Of a stretch of 64,000 bases of DNA, positions 47,400 to 57,139 are shown piece by piece. Below the pieces are notes generated by a model. The model had not been told where the DNA came from. It saw only the letters and a list, made by a program, of their open reading frames with translations, and ran no database searches. Made by a program: the position numbers and the translations under genes. Origin of the DNA: Progne subis subis. Taxonomy: Eukaryota; Chordata; Aves; Passeriformes; Hirundinidae. How positions within the stretch are numbered: the stretch's first letter is position 1; each line of letters starts with the position of its first letter. The DNA lies in NCBI GenBank assembly GCA_022316685.1, contig JAKJHU010001553.1, forward strand, positions 1 to 64,000, written 5' to 3'.

Positions 47400-47735
47400 T
47401 GCCAGCCAGAGGAAAACAATGGACCTTTGGGTATACAGGTCCCTGCAGTGTCACAATGGTCTCCATGGTTCCATGAAGCCATGAAGAGTCAAAATAGCTG
47501 CTTGATTCCTTGGGGCTGCGCAATGTAACAATTTCATCCTGGTTCCATGAGACCACAAAGCGTCACTATGGTCACTTGGTTCCATGAGGTCCTGCAGTGC
47601 CACAATGGCCCCTCGGTTCTAAGAGGTCCTGCAATGGCAGAGAGGTGTCCTTGGTGACAGAGTGACACAAGTGACCCTTGGTCACCAGGCCCCGCAGTGT
47701 CACACGGCACCTTTGGCTCTGTGGGGCCGCAGTGT
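47400..47735 (+). repeat. Degenerate ~37-bp array, right arm
   Basis: Partner of 9,101-9,420. Confidence 0.7.
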
Positions 47736-48352
47736 CTGTTCTGCTGGTGAGCAGGGTCAGCACCACAGACACAGACACAAAGTTCAGGAATTCTGTGATT
47801 TATTATAATGCAAAAGTGCAAAGAATCACCAAAGGAGAAGCTCAGCAATGCACCCAATCATCACTACCAAAGATTGCCTGATTAAGTGATTAAGAAAGAG
47901 ACAGCACCAGGTCCCCTCTGACTTTCCCATCACCCAGATCCACACATCAGCTGGGGGAAGCTGTCCCAGCCAAGGACTGCAGAGCCACTCCTGGACACTG
48001 GGAATTCCTGCAGGTGCCTCCAGCCCCAGGTGAGGCTCCAACTCGCTGTGAGAGGGCCCAGCTCTGACAGTGCTGAATAAACAAACTGACAGCACTTCTA
48101 GTGCAGGAACATCTGCTTTCATTCTCCTCTTGGGTTTCACCCAAAGCCTGGCCAGGGCTCAAGGAGGAACCAAGGGAGTTGACTTTGATCCAAAACTCCC
48201 AGACAAGGCCAGATGTCAGATTTCATGGCCTTGTCCAGTTTCTAAACACAGAAATGTCAATCCATGTTTTACTAATGAGTGGATACTTCTATCACAGCTC
48301 TAATGGCAATGCATATTTCCTTAATGAGCAGATACAAAGATAACCTTTGGCT
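47736..48352. other. Arm segment, possible degraded LTR
   Basis: Partner of 8,488-9,100. No ends could be fixed. Confidence 0.3.
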
Positions 48353-48566
48353 GGAAGGTTCATCCAGAGGTCTCCTTTGGCTCAGGGCCTGTTGTTCAGG
48401 CCTCACTCAGGGCCTGTTGTCCAGGCCTTGGAACTTGAGGGACGTGGTTTAGTGCTGGGCTTGACACTGCTGGGTGAGCGGCTGGACTCCATGAGCTCAG
48501 AGGTCTTTCCCAACAGAAAGGATTCCATAATTCCAGGATTCCATCTGCTGGATTCAGCCAGGTCCA
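48353..48566 (+). mobile_element. CR1 3'-end fragment, right arm
   Basis: Partner of 8,275-8,487, identical to it by eye. Confidence 0.75.
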
Positions 48567-49756
48567 TGTTAGCAGCATTGCTTTGCTCAAAACATTTCCT
48601 CTTGCTCAGCTCTTGAGGCCTAAGGCTTTAGCACCTTTAGCTCCTGGTGCTGAGCTGCTCACGCTGAACGAGACAACTCACAGAGAAGAATACAGTTCAT
48701 GCAATTCCTTCTGGGACACTGAGAGGGGAGGCTGTGAAAACAGGAGCATTGTTTGGTGTGGCCTCCTCTCTGCCCTTCACGCCTTTCAGTGCTTTGAAGC
48801 AGCCAAGAGCTTTCTCCAAGAGTGCAATGAAGCAGCTGTTCCTGCTCCCAGGTCTGGCTCTTCCCAGTCTCTGACCTTGCCTACTTTTGTCCCTCTTGCT
48901 GTGCCCTCTGTGCCCCCTGTGCTCGGTGGCTGCTGCCCAGCACTGTGGAACTGGCACAGATCCAGGGGTCGAGACCCTCCTTTCTCTGCCCTTGGAGCTG
49001 CCTGCTCACAGCAGCCTTTTCCATCTGGAAGCTGCACGTGGAGAGGGAGTCCCCACCTCTGTTCCTTGCACAACCCCCAGGAGCCCAGGGCTGCCATCTC
49101 AAGTCCCTGCTGGCCCTGAGGGCTCCCAGGTGCCTCAGGCTGCTGTGACACCAGTGCACACGGGAGGGAAGAGTGGCAGGGGCTGTGCTGAAAGTCAGCT
49201 CCATGGCCTGCTGCTGCTGCAGTGGGGGTCATTTGTGCAGCCGTGCCCCAGAGTGAGGGATCAGATCCAGGCACTGCTGCTGCTCCCTGGGGATCAGCCA
49301 CCATTTGGTTGTTGCTGTCAGGGCCAGCAGAAGCGGTGGCTGGAGCAGCGGGTGCTGACAGTGCCCCAAGCCCCGGGGCTGCAGGGGTCCCTGGGCTGGG
49401 GCTGGCAGGGAGCTGCCCCTTGTTCTCCCTCTGCCTCCCGCAGAGCTGGGCCGGGCACAAGTGGGGCAGCACAGCAAACAGGGAGCCTGCCAGTCTCTTC
49501 CAGCCCTGTCTGCTCACAGTTTGGGCCTTGGAGCTTCAGGTGGACAAAGACAGCTGCTTCTGCTCCCTCTGTGTGTCCCCGTGTTCAGCAGTGCTGCTCC
49601 ATCAGTCTGTGCCCAGCAGTGGGGAAAAGCCTCAGCCCTGCAGGGCCGGAGCTGCCAGGCTCTGTCTGAGCAGCTCAATCAGTGGGATGGCAGCTCCTCT
49701 ACACAGGAACCAGAAGCAGAAGACATGCCTTTTTTAGGATGTGTTTTCTGTTTATA
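48567..49756. other. GC-rich conserved arm block
   Basis: Partner of 7,093-8,212. Open frames of 243 residues (minus) and 260 (plus) exist. Their frame relation to the left arm is broken by small indels, so coding is unlikely. Confidence 0.45.
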
Positions 49757-49805
49757 AAAACAAAACAAAACAAAACAAAAAAAAAAACAACAACAAAAAA
49801 ACCCA
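49757..49805 (-). repeat. (AAAAC)n microsatellite
   Basis: Shorter partner of 7,000-7,092. Confidence 0.8.
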
Positions 49806-50766
49806 AAAAATGAAAGCAAAAAACTGCCACAAAATGTGTTGTTAAAATTCTCCTGTAACTTTGGATTAAGAAAAAGGAAACTGATATTTTGAAATGAGAA
49901 CTCAGTTACTTCCTTTGTAACTGTGCATGTGGCAAGGATCCATCATCTGCCTTCTTTTAGAGATTCTGAGGATTTTTTCCAATATTGAGTTATTTTAAAT
50001 TGTGGTTGAAGCAACAGGCAACTGAAAGATGGATTGTGCATGACAGTGTCTTGACTGTAAAAATATTACCATTTGAAACTTGGATGTAAAATATTGCCAA
50101 TGAAATTTCAAAATCCCAATGCATTGTGTGGCAGCAGCTTTTCCTCAAGGATGTGCGGCAACACAAAGACTTCATCAGGGGGGTGGGGGGCTTGGGGCTT
50201 TGTCCTGTGCCCCTCTGAATGTCATGAAACAGGACTTAACCTGCCACCAGCCCAGGTGACCTTCTGTCACCGCAGCTCCTTGGACCCTGTGTCCCCCAGA
50301 GCAGACACAAAGTGTTTCTGCTGCACCCCCCATAGCATAAATCCACTGAGAGCTGGGATTTTCCCAAGGCTTGTCTCCATTGTGCCATATTCCTAAAGAA
50401 CCAGCAGCTCATCCTGATGAATATGACGAGTTACACGGATGGTTGTCAGCTCCATTTCCTGCCTAGAAATCCTGAAACTGCTTCTGGATGCTGCTCCCTT
50501 CAGCTCTTGGATACCTATTCAAACAGAGCGGGAAAAAAAAATCCCCTGGCCACCAGCTTACAAGTGAGTTATGCCAAAGTTAGAGCTCTGTGGGAAATCT
50601 CTATCCATTCTTATGCTTTTATTGTGTCTATACGTGGAGGTGTGCACTGATGCGTCTTGTACAGAAAGGAAGGAGTGTGCAAGCAACGTGACTGACACTT
50701 TCACTCTCAGTGTTCATTGCATACCCATGAGGACAAAGACATTATGGAAAACCTTGCACAGACAAA
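49806..50766. other. Arm segment without recognised gene
   Basis: Partner of 6,051-6,999. No motif. Confidence 0.4.
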
Positions 50767-50970
50767 CCCTTCTGTCCATGGATACAGAGACATGCAAGAG
50801 CCCCTGGCACACACAGACCCTTCCATCCATGGATACAGAGACATGCAAGAGCCACTGGCACACACAGACCCTTCTATCCATGGATACAGAGACATGCAAG
50901 AGCCCCTGGCACACACAGACCCTTCTGTCCATGGATACAGAGACATGCAAGAGCCCCTGGCACACACAGA
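50767..50970. repeat. 51-bp minisatellite, 4 units
   Basis: Units start at 50,767, 50,818, 50,869 and 50,920. 51 bp equals 17 codons and frames stay open on both strands through the array. Confidence 0.92.
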
Positions 50971-52255
50971 CCTGTCACCGAGATACACAAATCAATCACG
51001 CGCAGACATAAATAATTCACAAGCAGAGAACCCTCTGATTCCAGCTCACCACCTTGAGACCGGAGAGAGCAGGAAAAAGAAGGCCTCCTTGTTTATTCTT
51101 TACTTTTTTATACATTTGTGGATCTGGCAGAAGATTGGCTTTTTTGGGTTTCCACCCCTCAGCCTCAGTGGTCAGACCCACTGTCAGTTACAGTTGTTTT
51201 TCAGGTTAGAAATATGCAAACAAAGGACAAAGAATGAGAAACAAAGGGTTTGTTTATGTTACATCTATGGGAAAGGTAGAAAACTGCTCCTAATATTGTA
51301 CAGTGACTAAAAGATCTGACTCCATTATGAATTTCAAGAAGGCTAATAAGAAAGTTCAGAAAAACCAGGGTAACACAGACCCTTTCCCCACAAGCTGCAG
51401 GACATGAGAACACAACCCTTGCCAACACTGACTGCAAGCCACAGCTCTGGGTGCTCCCCATGAAGCTCAGCTCTGGCACCACTGTCTGCCCCAGGCTCCA
51501 GGGGATGCAGTGGGAGCCCGGCTGGGCTCTGCCCTGGGGCCATCCTGCAGGCAGAGCTGGAAACAGGGAGCATTTAGGTGCCACAAACAGCCAAGCCAGG
51601 GGCACAGGGCAGCTGCTCCAGCCCGGACTGCACTGCTGTGTGCTGTGCTCTGGGGCTGGGCTCTGCGCAGAGGGGACTGCACTGGTGTGTGCCAGAGGAG
51701 ACAAAGAAGCTTCATTTTAGTCAAACTGAGCTGGGTGGGTGAGCAGGGAAGAGTGGGAGGCTCAGGGGGATTCACAGAGCTCATCCTGCTGGAAGGATGA
51801 GGAAAAGGGAGAGGGAACTCAGCAGTGAGGAGGGCTGAGGGCTGGAGAGCAGCTCTGAATGACACTAAAATGCCACTGTACCTCTGAGACATTGCTGTTC
51901 TTCCGCCAGGGACAGGATGAGTCCCTAAGCCTGGGGCTTGATCTCCCTCATGGTGAGGGGCATCAAGGAAGGCAACAGTGTGATGGAGACTGCGATGGGC
52001 TGGGAACTCACTGGGGGAAAGGAGGGAGCAGTTGTGAAGTAAAAGGCAGCTGGGGGAGAGAACTGTTCAGTGAAGGGCTGAGCTACAGCTTGAGCAAGCT
52101 GACAAGCGTCATTTGGACACATCCTAGATTGATTTCATTTCAGAAGGTATTGAACAAGTTTAATTTTTGGGGGGCAGTATGTTTTCCCTTGGAGATGTAC
52201 ATTCTCCTAACTTGAGCAGCATTGCCAAAATGCTCAAGCAAGTCTCTGCTGCAGG
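50971..52255. other. Arm segment, part without left partner
   Basis: 51,390-52,255 pairs with 5,069-5,938. About 50,990-51,360 has no partner at the matching left-arm place. No gene. Confidence 0.4.
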
Positions 52256-53493
52256 TCACACCGTTTCTTCTTTGGCTGATTCTGGCCCGGTGCTGAGCTC
52301 CAGCAGAGCCCTGGCAGAGCCCAGAGCAGCCTCAGCATCCTCAGAGCCCGGCTGCAAGGAGAGAAAGCAGAAACCGCCCGTCAGCTGAAGGCTCCTGTGC
52401 CCTTGTCCCAGCCGCGGTGCCCAGGCCATGCTGGCCGTGCTCAGAGCGGTGCCCAAAGCTGCCCATCATTGCTGCCTTTGGCAGCAGAGCAGGAGGGCAG
52501 GACATGTGCCCAGCCTGCAGCCAGCCACGGCACATCCACCTCCTCAGCAGCTGCCCAGAGCAGGATGCTCCTGTGCTCGCTGCCACCTCCCAAAAGCTCT
52601 TATCCCACCCATGCCAAGAAGATGGGGACCCACCTCACACCATCCACCGCTGGAAGAAAAGCTGCTCCCAAAGGATGTCCTCAGCCTTCTCCAAGGGCAC
52701 GGCCCATCCACGCCACAGCTGGTCCCAAGCACTTCCCCATCCAGACTGGACACTGCCTGGAAGGCTTCCTTTAGAAAAACAAACAACAAATTAAGGAAAA
52801 TAGATTACAGACAAAAAGGGGAAACAAGGGAAAAGATAAAAGATTTTATGTCAGTCACAGGTTGAGGAAGGCCCAACCCCTGCATGCTAGGGAAAAACCC
52901 ACCATGGTGAGGGAAGCCCATGCTTTCTCCCTTCCCCCCTGCACTGCCCCCAAAAGTGATGGTGATCCCAAAGCAAACAAGGGGAGTGGAGCAGCCCAAG
53001 CCCTTCCTTGACTGCAAAGCAAAGCAGCCGTGCACAGGTGCTGGAGTCCCACCTCTGCTCCTGCCATGGGGGTTTGTTTGTGTCGGGCTGGCTGCCCCAG
53101 CCCCAGCCCAGGGCACGGGGGTGGTGGGGGCTGTTGGCAGGGCCAGAGCTGACTCCCATTTCGTAACCACGCCAGCCCATGGCCCCAGCCCTGACACAAA
53201 GCAGCGGGCAGCCCACTGAAGAATCAGTTGCATCAGCCCCAGCAAAGGGGGAACCTTTGGTTCCTGGCCAGGCTGTGCAATGCCCAAATCTGGGAGCATC
53301 CCCTGTGTGTGGACTCATCTGCAAATTCACTGTGGAGCCTAGCTTTGAAGAAGGTTCCAGAATCAGAGTCCCTCATCTCCAGCTTTGTGCTGGCCAGGTC
53401 GAGGAAGAGGTTGTCATCCTTGATGTCATCCTCGCTGTCTCCAGCAGCAGCAGCCCCACCTGGTACAGCTCCTCCAGGGGCTCCTTCTCCTTC
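52256..53493 (-). pseudogene. Second PIM-like kinase relic, right arm
   Basis: Same layout as the left relic. From 53,493 the minus strand has the KEPLEELYQVG-like N-lobe start fused to DDIKDDNLFLDLAS and a degraded DFG region (RDSDSGTFFKARL). The donor after it (about 53,321) is ATGAG in place of GTGAG. A further exon at about 52,636-52,700 reads LEKAEDILWEQLFFQRW without the stop seen in the left arm. A possible last exon ends SAKEETV at 52,258. The glycine loop, lysine and hinge are missing, so it could not be an active kinase. Confidence 0.6.
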
Positions 53494-53767
53494 CCTGGGG
53501 GTGAGACCAGGCTTCAGTGCTCTGCCCAGGGCCCCAGCTGTCAGTGAACCAGGACAAGCCAAACCAGCTGGGATGGCAGCCACCAGTGCTGGGCAGACAC
53601 GCTCAGCTCCAGCACAAGGGCTGCGTGCCCATCTGATGACCCCTGTGCAGTGACACAGGCAGCAGAAAAAAGTCTGGGTTTCTTTGCTTCTGATTGCCAA
53701 GGCATGTGTGCAGCTGTTACTTACCAGGGCCCTGCATCAAAGGGTGCCTGTGGCTCTCTCCCTTCTT

Positions 53768-56038
53768 CTATGGTAGATGAATATCCTGCATCCAAGGATC
53801 ACAAAACAGGTCTTCTAATGAGGGCCTGTCCACGTCTAGCATGGTTAAACACCTCCTGATCAGATCTTGGAACTCTGGGGAGATAAACCATAAACCGCCA
53901 GTCAGTTGGAGAAGGCTCCTGTCTGCTTTGCCCCACTATTGCCATGCCCAGGCCATGCTGGATGTGCTCAGAGCTGGGCCTAAACTTTCCCATCAATTCC
54001 CTGTTTTGGAGGAGAGCAGGAGAGCAGGACATGTGCCACCTCCTCAGCAGCTGCCAGAGCAGGATGCTCACCAGCCCGCTGCTGTCTCCCAGCACTGGTA
54101 TTGCCCCCGTGCCCAGAGATGAGGATCCACCTTGAGAGAGCCGCTGTGGCAGCGAGAGCTGATGGTCCCAGCTGATGTTCTGGCCCCTCCTGAAAGGGTG
54201 CTCCCCGCAGACCATCTGGTGCAGCAGGATGCCCAGGGACCAGATGGTAGCTGGCTTGCCGTAGTACCAGCCAAAGTGGGTCCATTCCGGGGGACTGTAT
54301 GACGGTGTTCCTATGGAATACAGATGGAGCTCATCAGGGGGATGCTGCTGCTCCCAGAGCCTGGCCCCAGCATCCCTGGGCATGCGGAGGCTGCCCCAGT
54401 GGCACGTGGTGTGACCTGCTGCCCTCTCACCAGCACCTGGGACTTGTGGACAAACTTGGGGTTGGAAAAGAAGCCACTGGTTGGAAGAGGGCAGTGTAAG
54501 TTCTGGCAATGCCCAACCATGACAAGGAAAATCCCATTCAGTGCTGGGGAAAAACCATGCCTTCATCCTCCCTGCCTGCATTGCCCCAAAAACATTCTGA
54601 AGCCAAGGCAAACCAGGCAAGTGCAGCAGTCCAAGCCCTTTCTCACCTGCACACCCAACTGGCTGGAGCACAGGTTCTGGCTCCACCCCTCTCTGCCACC
54701 CCCACACACGGGTGTTTCTGTCAGGCTGGCTGCCCCAGACCCAGCCCCAGTCCTGGCCAGAGTGGCTGGAAAAGGCTGCCAGCACGGCTGGAAGCTGACC
54801 CCACCTGCCCCTGCTCAAAAGCAACTTGGCTGAAGACTCAATGCCATGACTGGCAGCAAAAGGGAGAACCCCTGCTGCCACACCCAGGTCGGGTCATGAG
54901 ATGTTGGGCCAGGAGATGTCCAGAACTGGGAGCACACCCCTTTGTGGGCTCACCTGCAAAGTGAATGTAGGCCGTGTCTTGCAGGTAGGTGCCACAGCCA
55001 AAGTCGATCAATTTGGCCTGCCTGGTGGCCAGGTCAACCAGGATGTTCTCCGGTTTGATGTCTCTGTGCAGGACCCCGCAGCTGGTGCAGTGCTGCACGG
55101 CCTCCAGCACCTGGCGGAACAGCTCCCGTGCCACCTCCTCGGACAGGAACCCCCGTGCCCGAATGAAATGCCGGAGGTCCTGACATCGTTCCGGGTGCTC
55201 CAGCACCATGATGATGTCGTTGGGGAGCTCAAGCCACTCCAGGCTGGGCGACCCCAGGGAAGCCAGTGGAGACCTTGTGCAGCAGCACGATCTCCAGTGG
55301 TGCGCTGGTGCCGTTGGGCTGCGGGAGGAGCACGATGGCGTCAGTGGGGCTGATGCCGTGCCAGGGCTGGGGAAGCCCTCACCCAGCCCGGGATGCTCTG
55401 CACCCTGTGCTGGCCTCACACCCACTCTCCCTCCAGGCATCCTTGGGGCTTCCATCCTGCCGGGCCTCGGCTCATCCCCGCCCAGCACACCCCGGCTTCT
55501 CCCGCTGCCCCGCTCAGTCACCAGCTGGTCCCAGTGCCAGACGCGGTTCAGTGGCACCCTTTTGATGGCCACCTGCAAACCAAGGGGAGCAGCGGGATGA
55601 GCTCAGCACCCGCCCTGCCCAGCCCCATCCTCCATCTCCTGCGCCCGCCGCCGGCCCCGCCGCTCACCGGGGCGCCGTCCGAGAGCCGCGTCGCCGCGAA
55701 GACGCTGCCGAAGCCGCCGCGCCCCAGGAGCGACCCCACTCGGTACTGCTCCTTGAGGCCGTGCTGCGCCTTCCCTGCCGGCGAGACGCGGCTGTCAGCG
55801 CTCGGCCCGGGGCCAGGAACGGCCCCCGAGCGCCCCTCAACCGCCCCGGGCCGGGCATCCCCAGGCGTTCGCTCCTGGGGACGGGACAGCGGCGGCTCGG
55901 GGCCGGCGGCCGCGCTGCCGAGCGGCGGAGCTCGGGCCGGGGAAGCCGCAGCGGAGGCGGCGGGAGCGGCTGCACCGCGTGTGTCCTCTGCGGGGCCCGG
56001 GAGGAGCCGGGGCCGGGGCCGGGGCGGGGGCCGAGCAT
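53768..56038 (-). pseudogene. PIM-like serine/threonine kinase, right-arm copy (one frameshift)
   Basis: The better-kept kinase. Exons on the minus strand are a 5' exon ending at 55,668 (LKEQYRVGSLLGRGGFGSVF), 55,572-55,522 (VAIKRV, 17 residues), 55,318-54,954 (hinge LEHPERCQDL, catalytic loop [22 protein letters not shown]), 54,310-54,131 (GTPSYSPPEW, PATIWSLGILLHQMVCGEHP) and 53,874-53,768 (FQDLIRRCLTMLDVDRP ending WMQDIHLP). All introns have GT-AG ends. The third exon is 365 bp, whereas phase requires one more or one less. About two bases are missing near 55,237, before LEWLELPN. Without that lesion it would be a full-length PIM-like kinase. It could be a fresh pseudogene or an assembly error. 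The start is unclear: the ATG at 56,038 is out of frame with the kinase, but the kinase frame itself is open back to 56,423. Confidence 0.8.
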
Positions 56039-56500
56039 GGCTCAGGCGCAGCCAAAGGGCAGCGATGCCCCCTTGGCTCCAGGCACTGATGCCCGCCCAG
56101 CATCGCCACCGCCAGTACGGCCAGAGCCGGGCGAGGGGAGACCGCGGCGGGACGCCCGGGGCGGGGACGGGGCAGCCCCGTCTGGGGCCGGGGTCGGGCT
56201 GGGGGCATGGCCCGGCCCAGCAGGGGAGAGGGAGACTGGGAGAGGAGGGGGACACCGGGAAAGGGAGACCGGGAGAGGGTGCGGGACTGCGGGAGAGTGT
56301 GCGGGACTGAGGGAGAGGGAGAGAAGAAGCAGGACGGGGTAGACAAAATCTCCTCTTTGGCTTATGCCGCTGCTGCTGCTGCTGCCGTGGCTGCAGCTGA
56401 AGCCCCCGGGCCGTTTTTCCCATGTCTGTTTGTCCGTTGCCCGCTCAGCCCCGTGCCGAGCCCCGCGCTCCCCGGGGGCAGCCCCTGAGCCTGTCCAGAC
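56039..56500 (-). promoter_or_regulatory. CpG-rich promoter region of right kinase
   Basis: Partner of 1,270-1,750, with shorter trinucleotide repeat. Role inferred from composition and place. Confidence 0.35.
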
Positions 56501-57139
56501 ATGGGAACTTTGCAGTGTTGAGCCAAGACCCAGAGTCTTGACTCCTGCACGGTGGCACAGGAATCCCCTTGGCTGCTGCTGTGCATTGTCCCTGCTGAGG
56601 GTCAGACACTGTCAGAGCACATTCCCTGAATGCAGCATTTGTACCTGACCCAAGCACTGCACCTGTGTCTCCAGCATTGCTTTCCAAGAAAAACAGGGGA
56701 AGGCAAACTGCATGTAGCTCATGGTATTTTACAGTGTCTAAAACTTGCCAAGTCATGGATCTTAGATGTGAGGTCCATTTGGAACTAAGGGGATGGAGAA
56801 GTAGTGCAAGATGGAAAAGGGGAGCATAGCAATAAATAGAGAAAAACATCTTGGATTGTTTCTTTCTGTTTTCATTTTTTAGAAGCTGTTTCATTTTTCC
56901 CAGAACCTTTCTCCTGTTGCTCTTTCCAAGAAACTTTCCTGGAGAATGAGGTGCAGCTTCTGTCACAGGATGTGCCACAACTGCAGCTTCCCTTGGCTTT
57001 CCACACTGTGCACACAGCAGGAGTCTTGCAGCAAAGCAAGACAAATAGTTAATAAACCTGACAACTTGTTCTTTCTTTTCCTTGTGGACTGGGGAGTTGT
57101 GCCATTGGTAAGGTTTTCATTGTTACTGTTCTCCCCTAA
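56501..57139. other. Kinase upstream flank, no gene seen
   Basis: Partner of 613-1,269. No motif. Confidence 0.45.

Noticed and set aside
50717..51310. Repeat protein of 197 residues over the 51-bp array
   Set aside because: Same cause: a unit of 17 codons. The left arm with two units does not keep the downstream frame.
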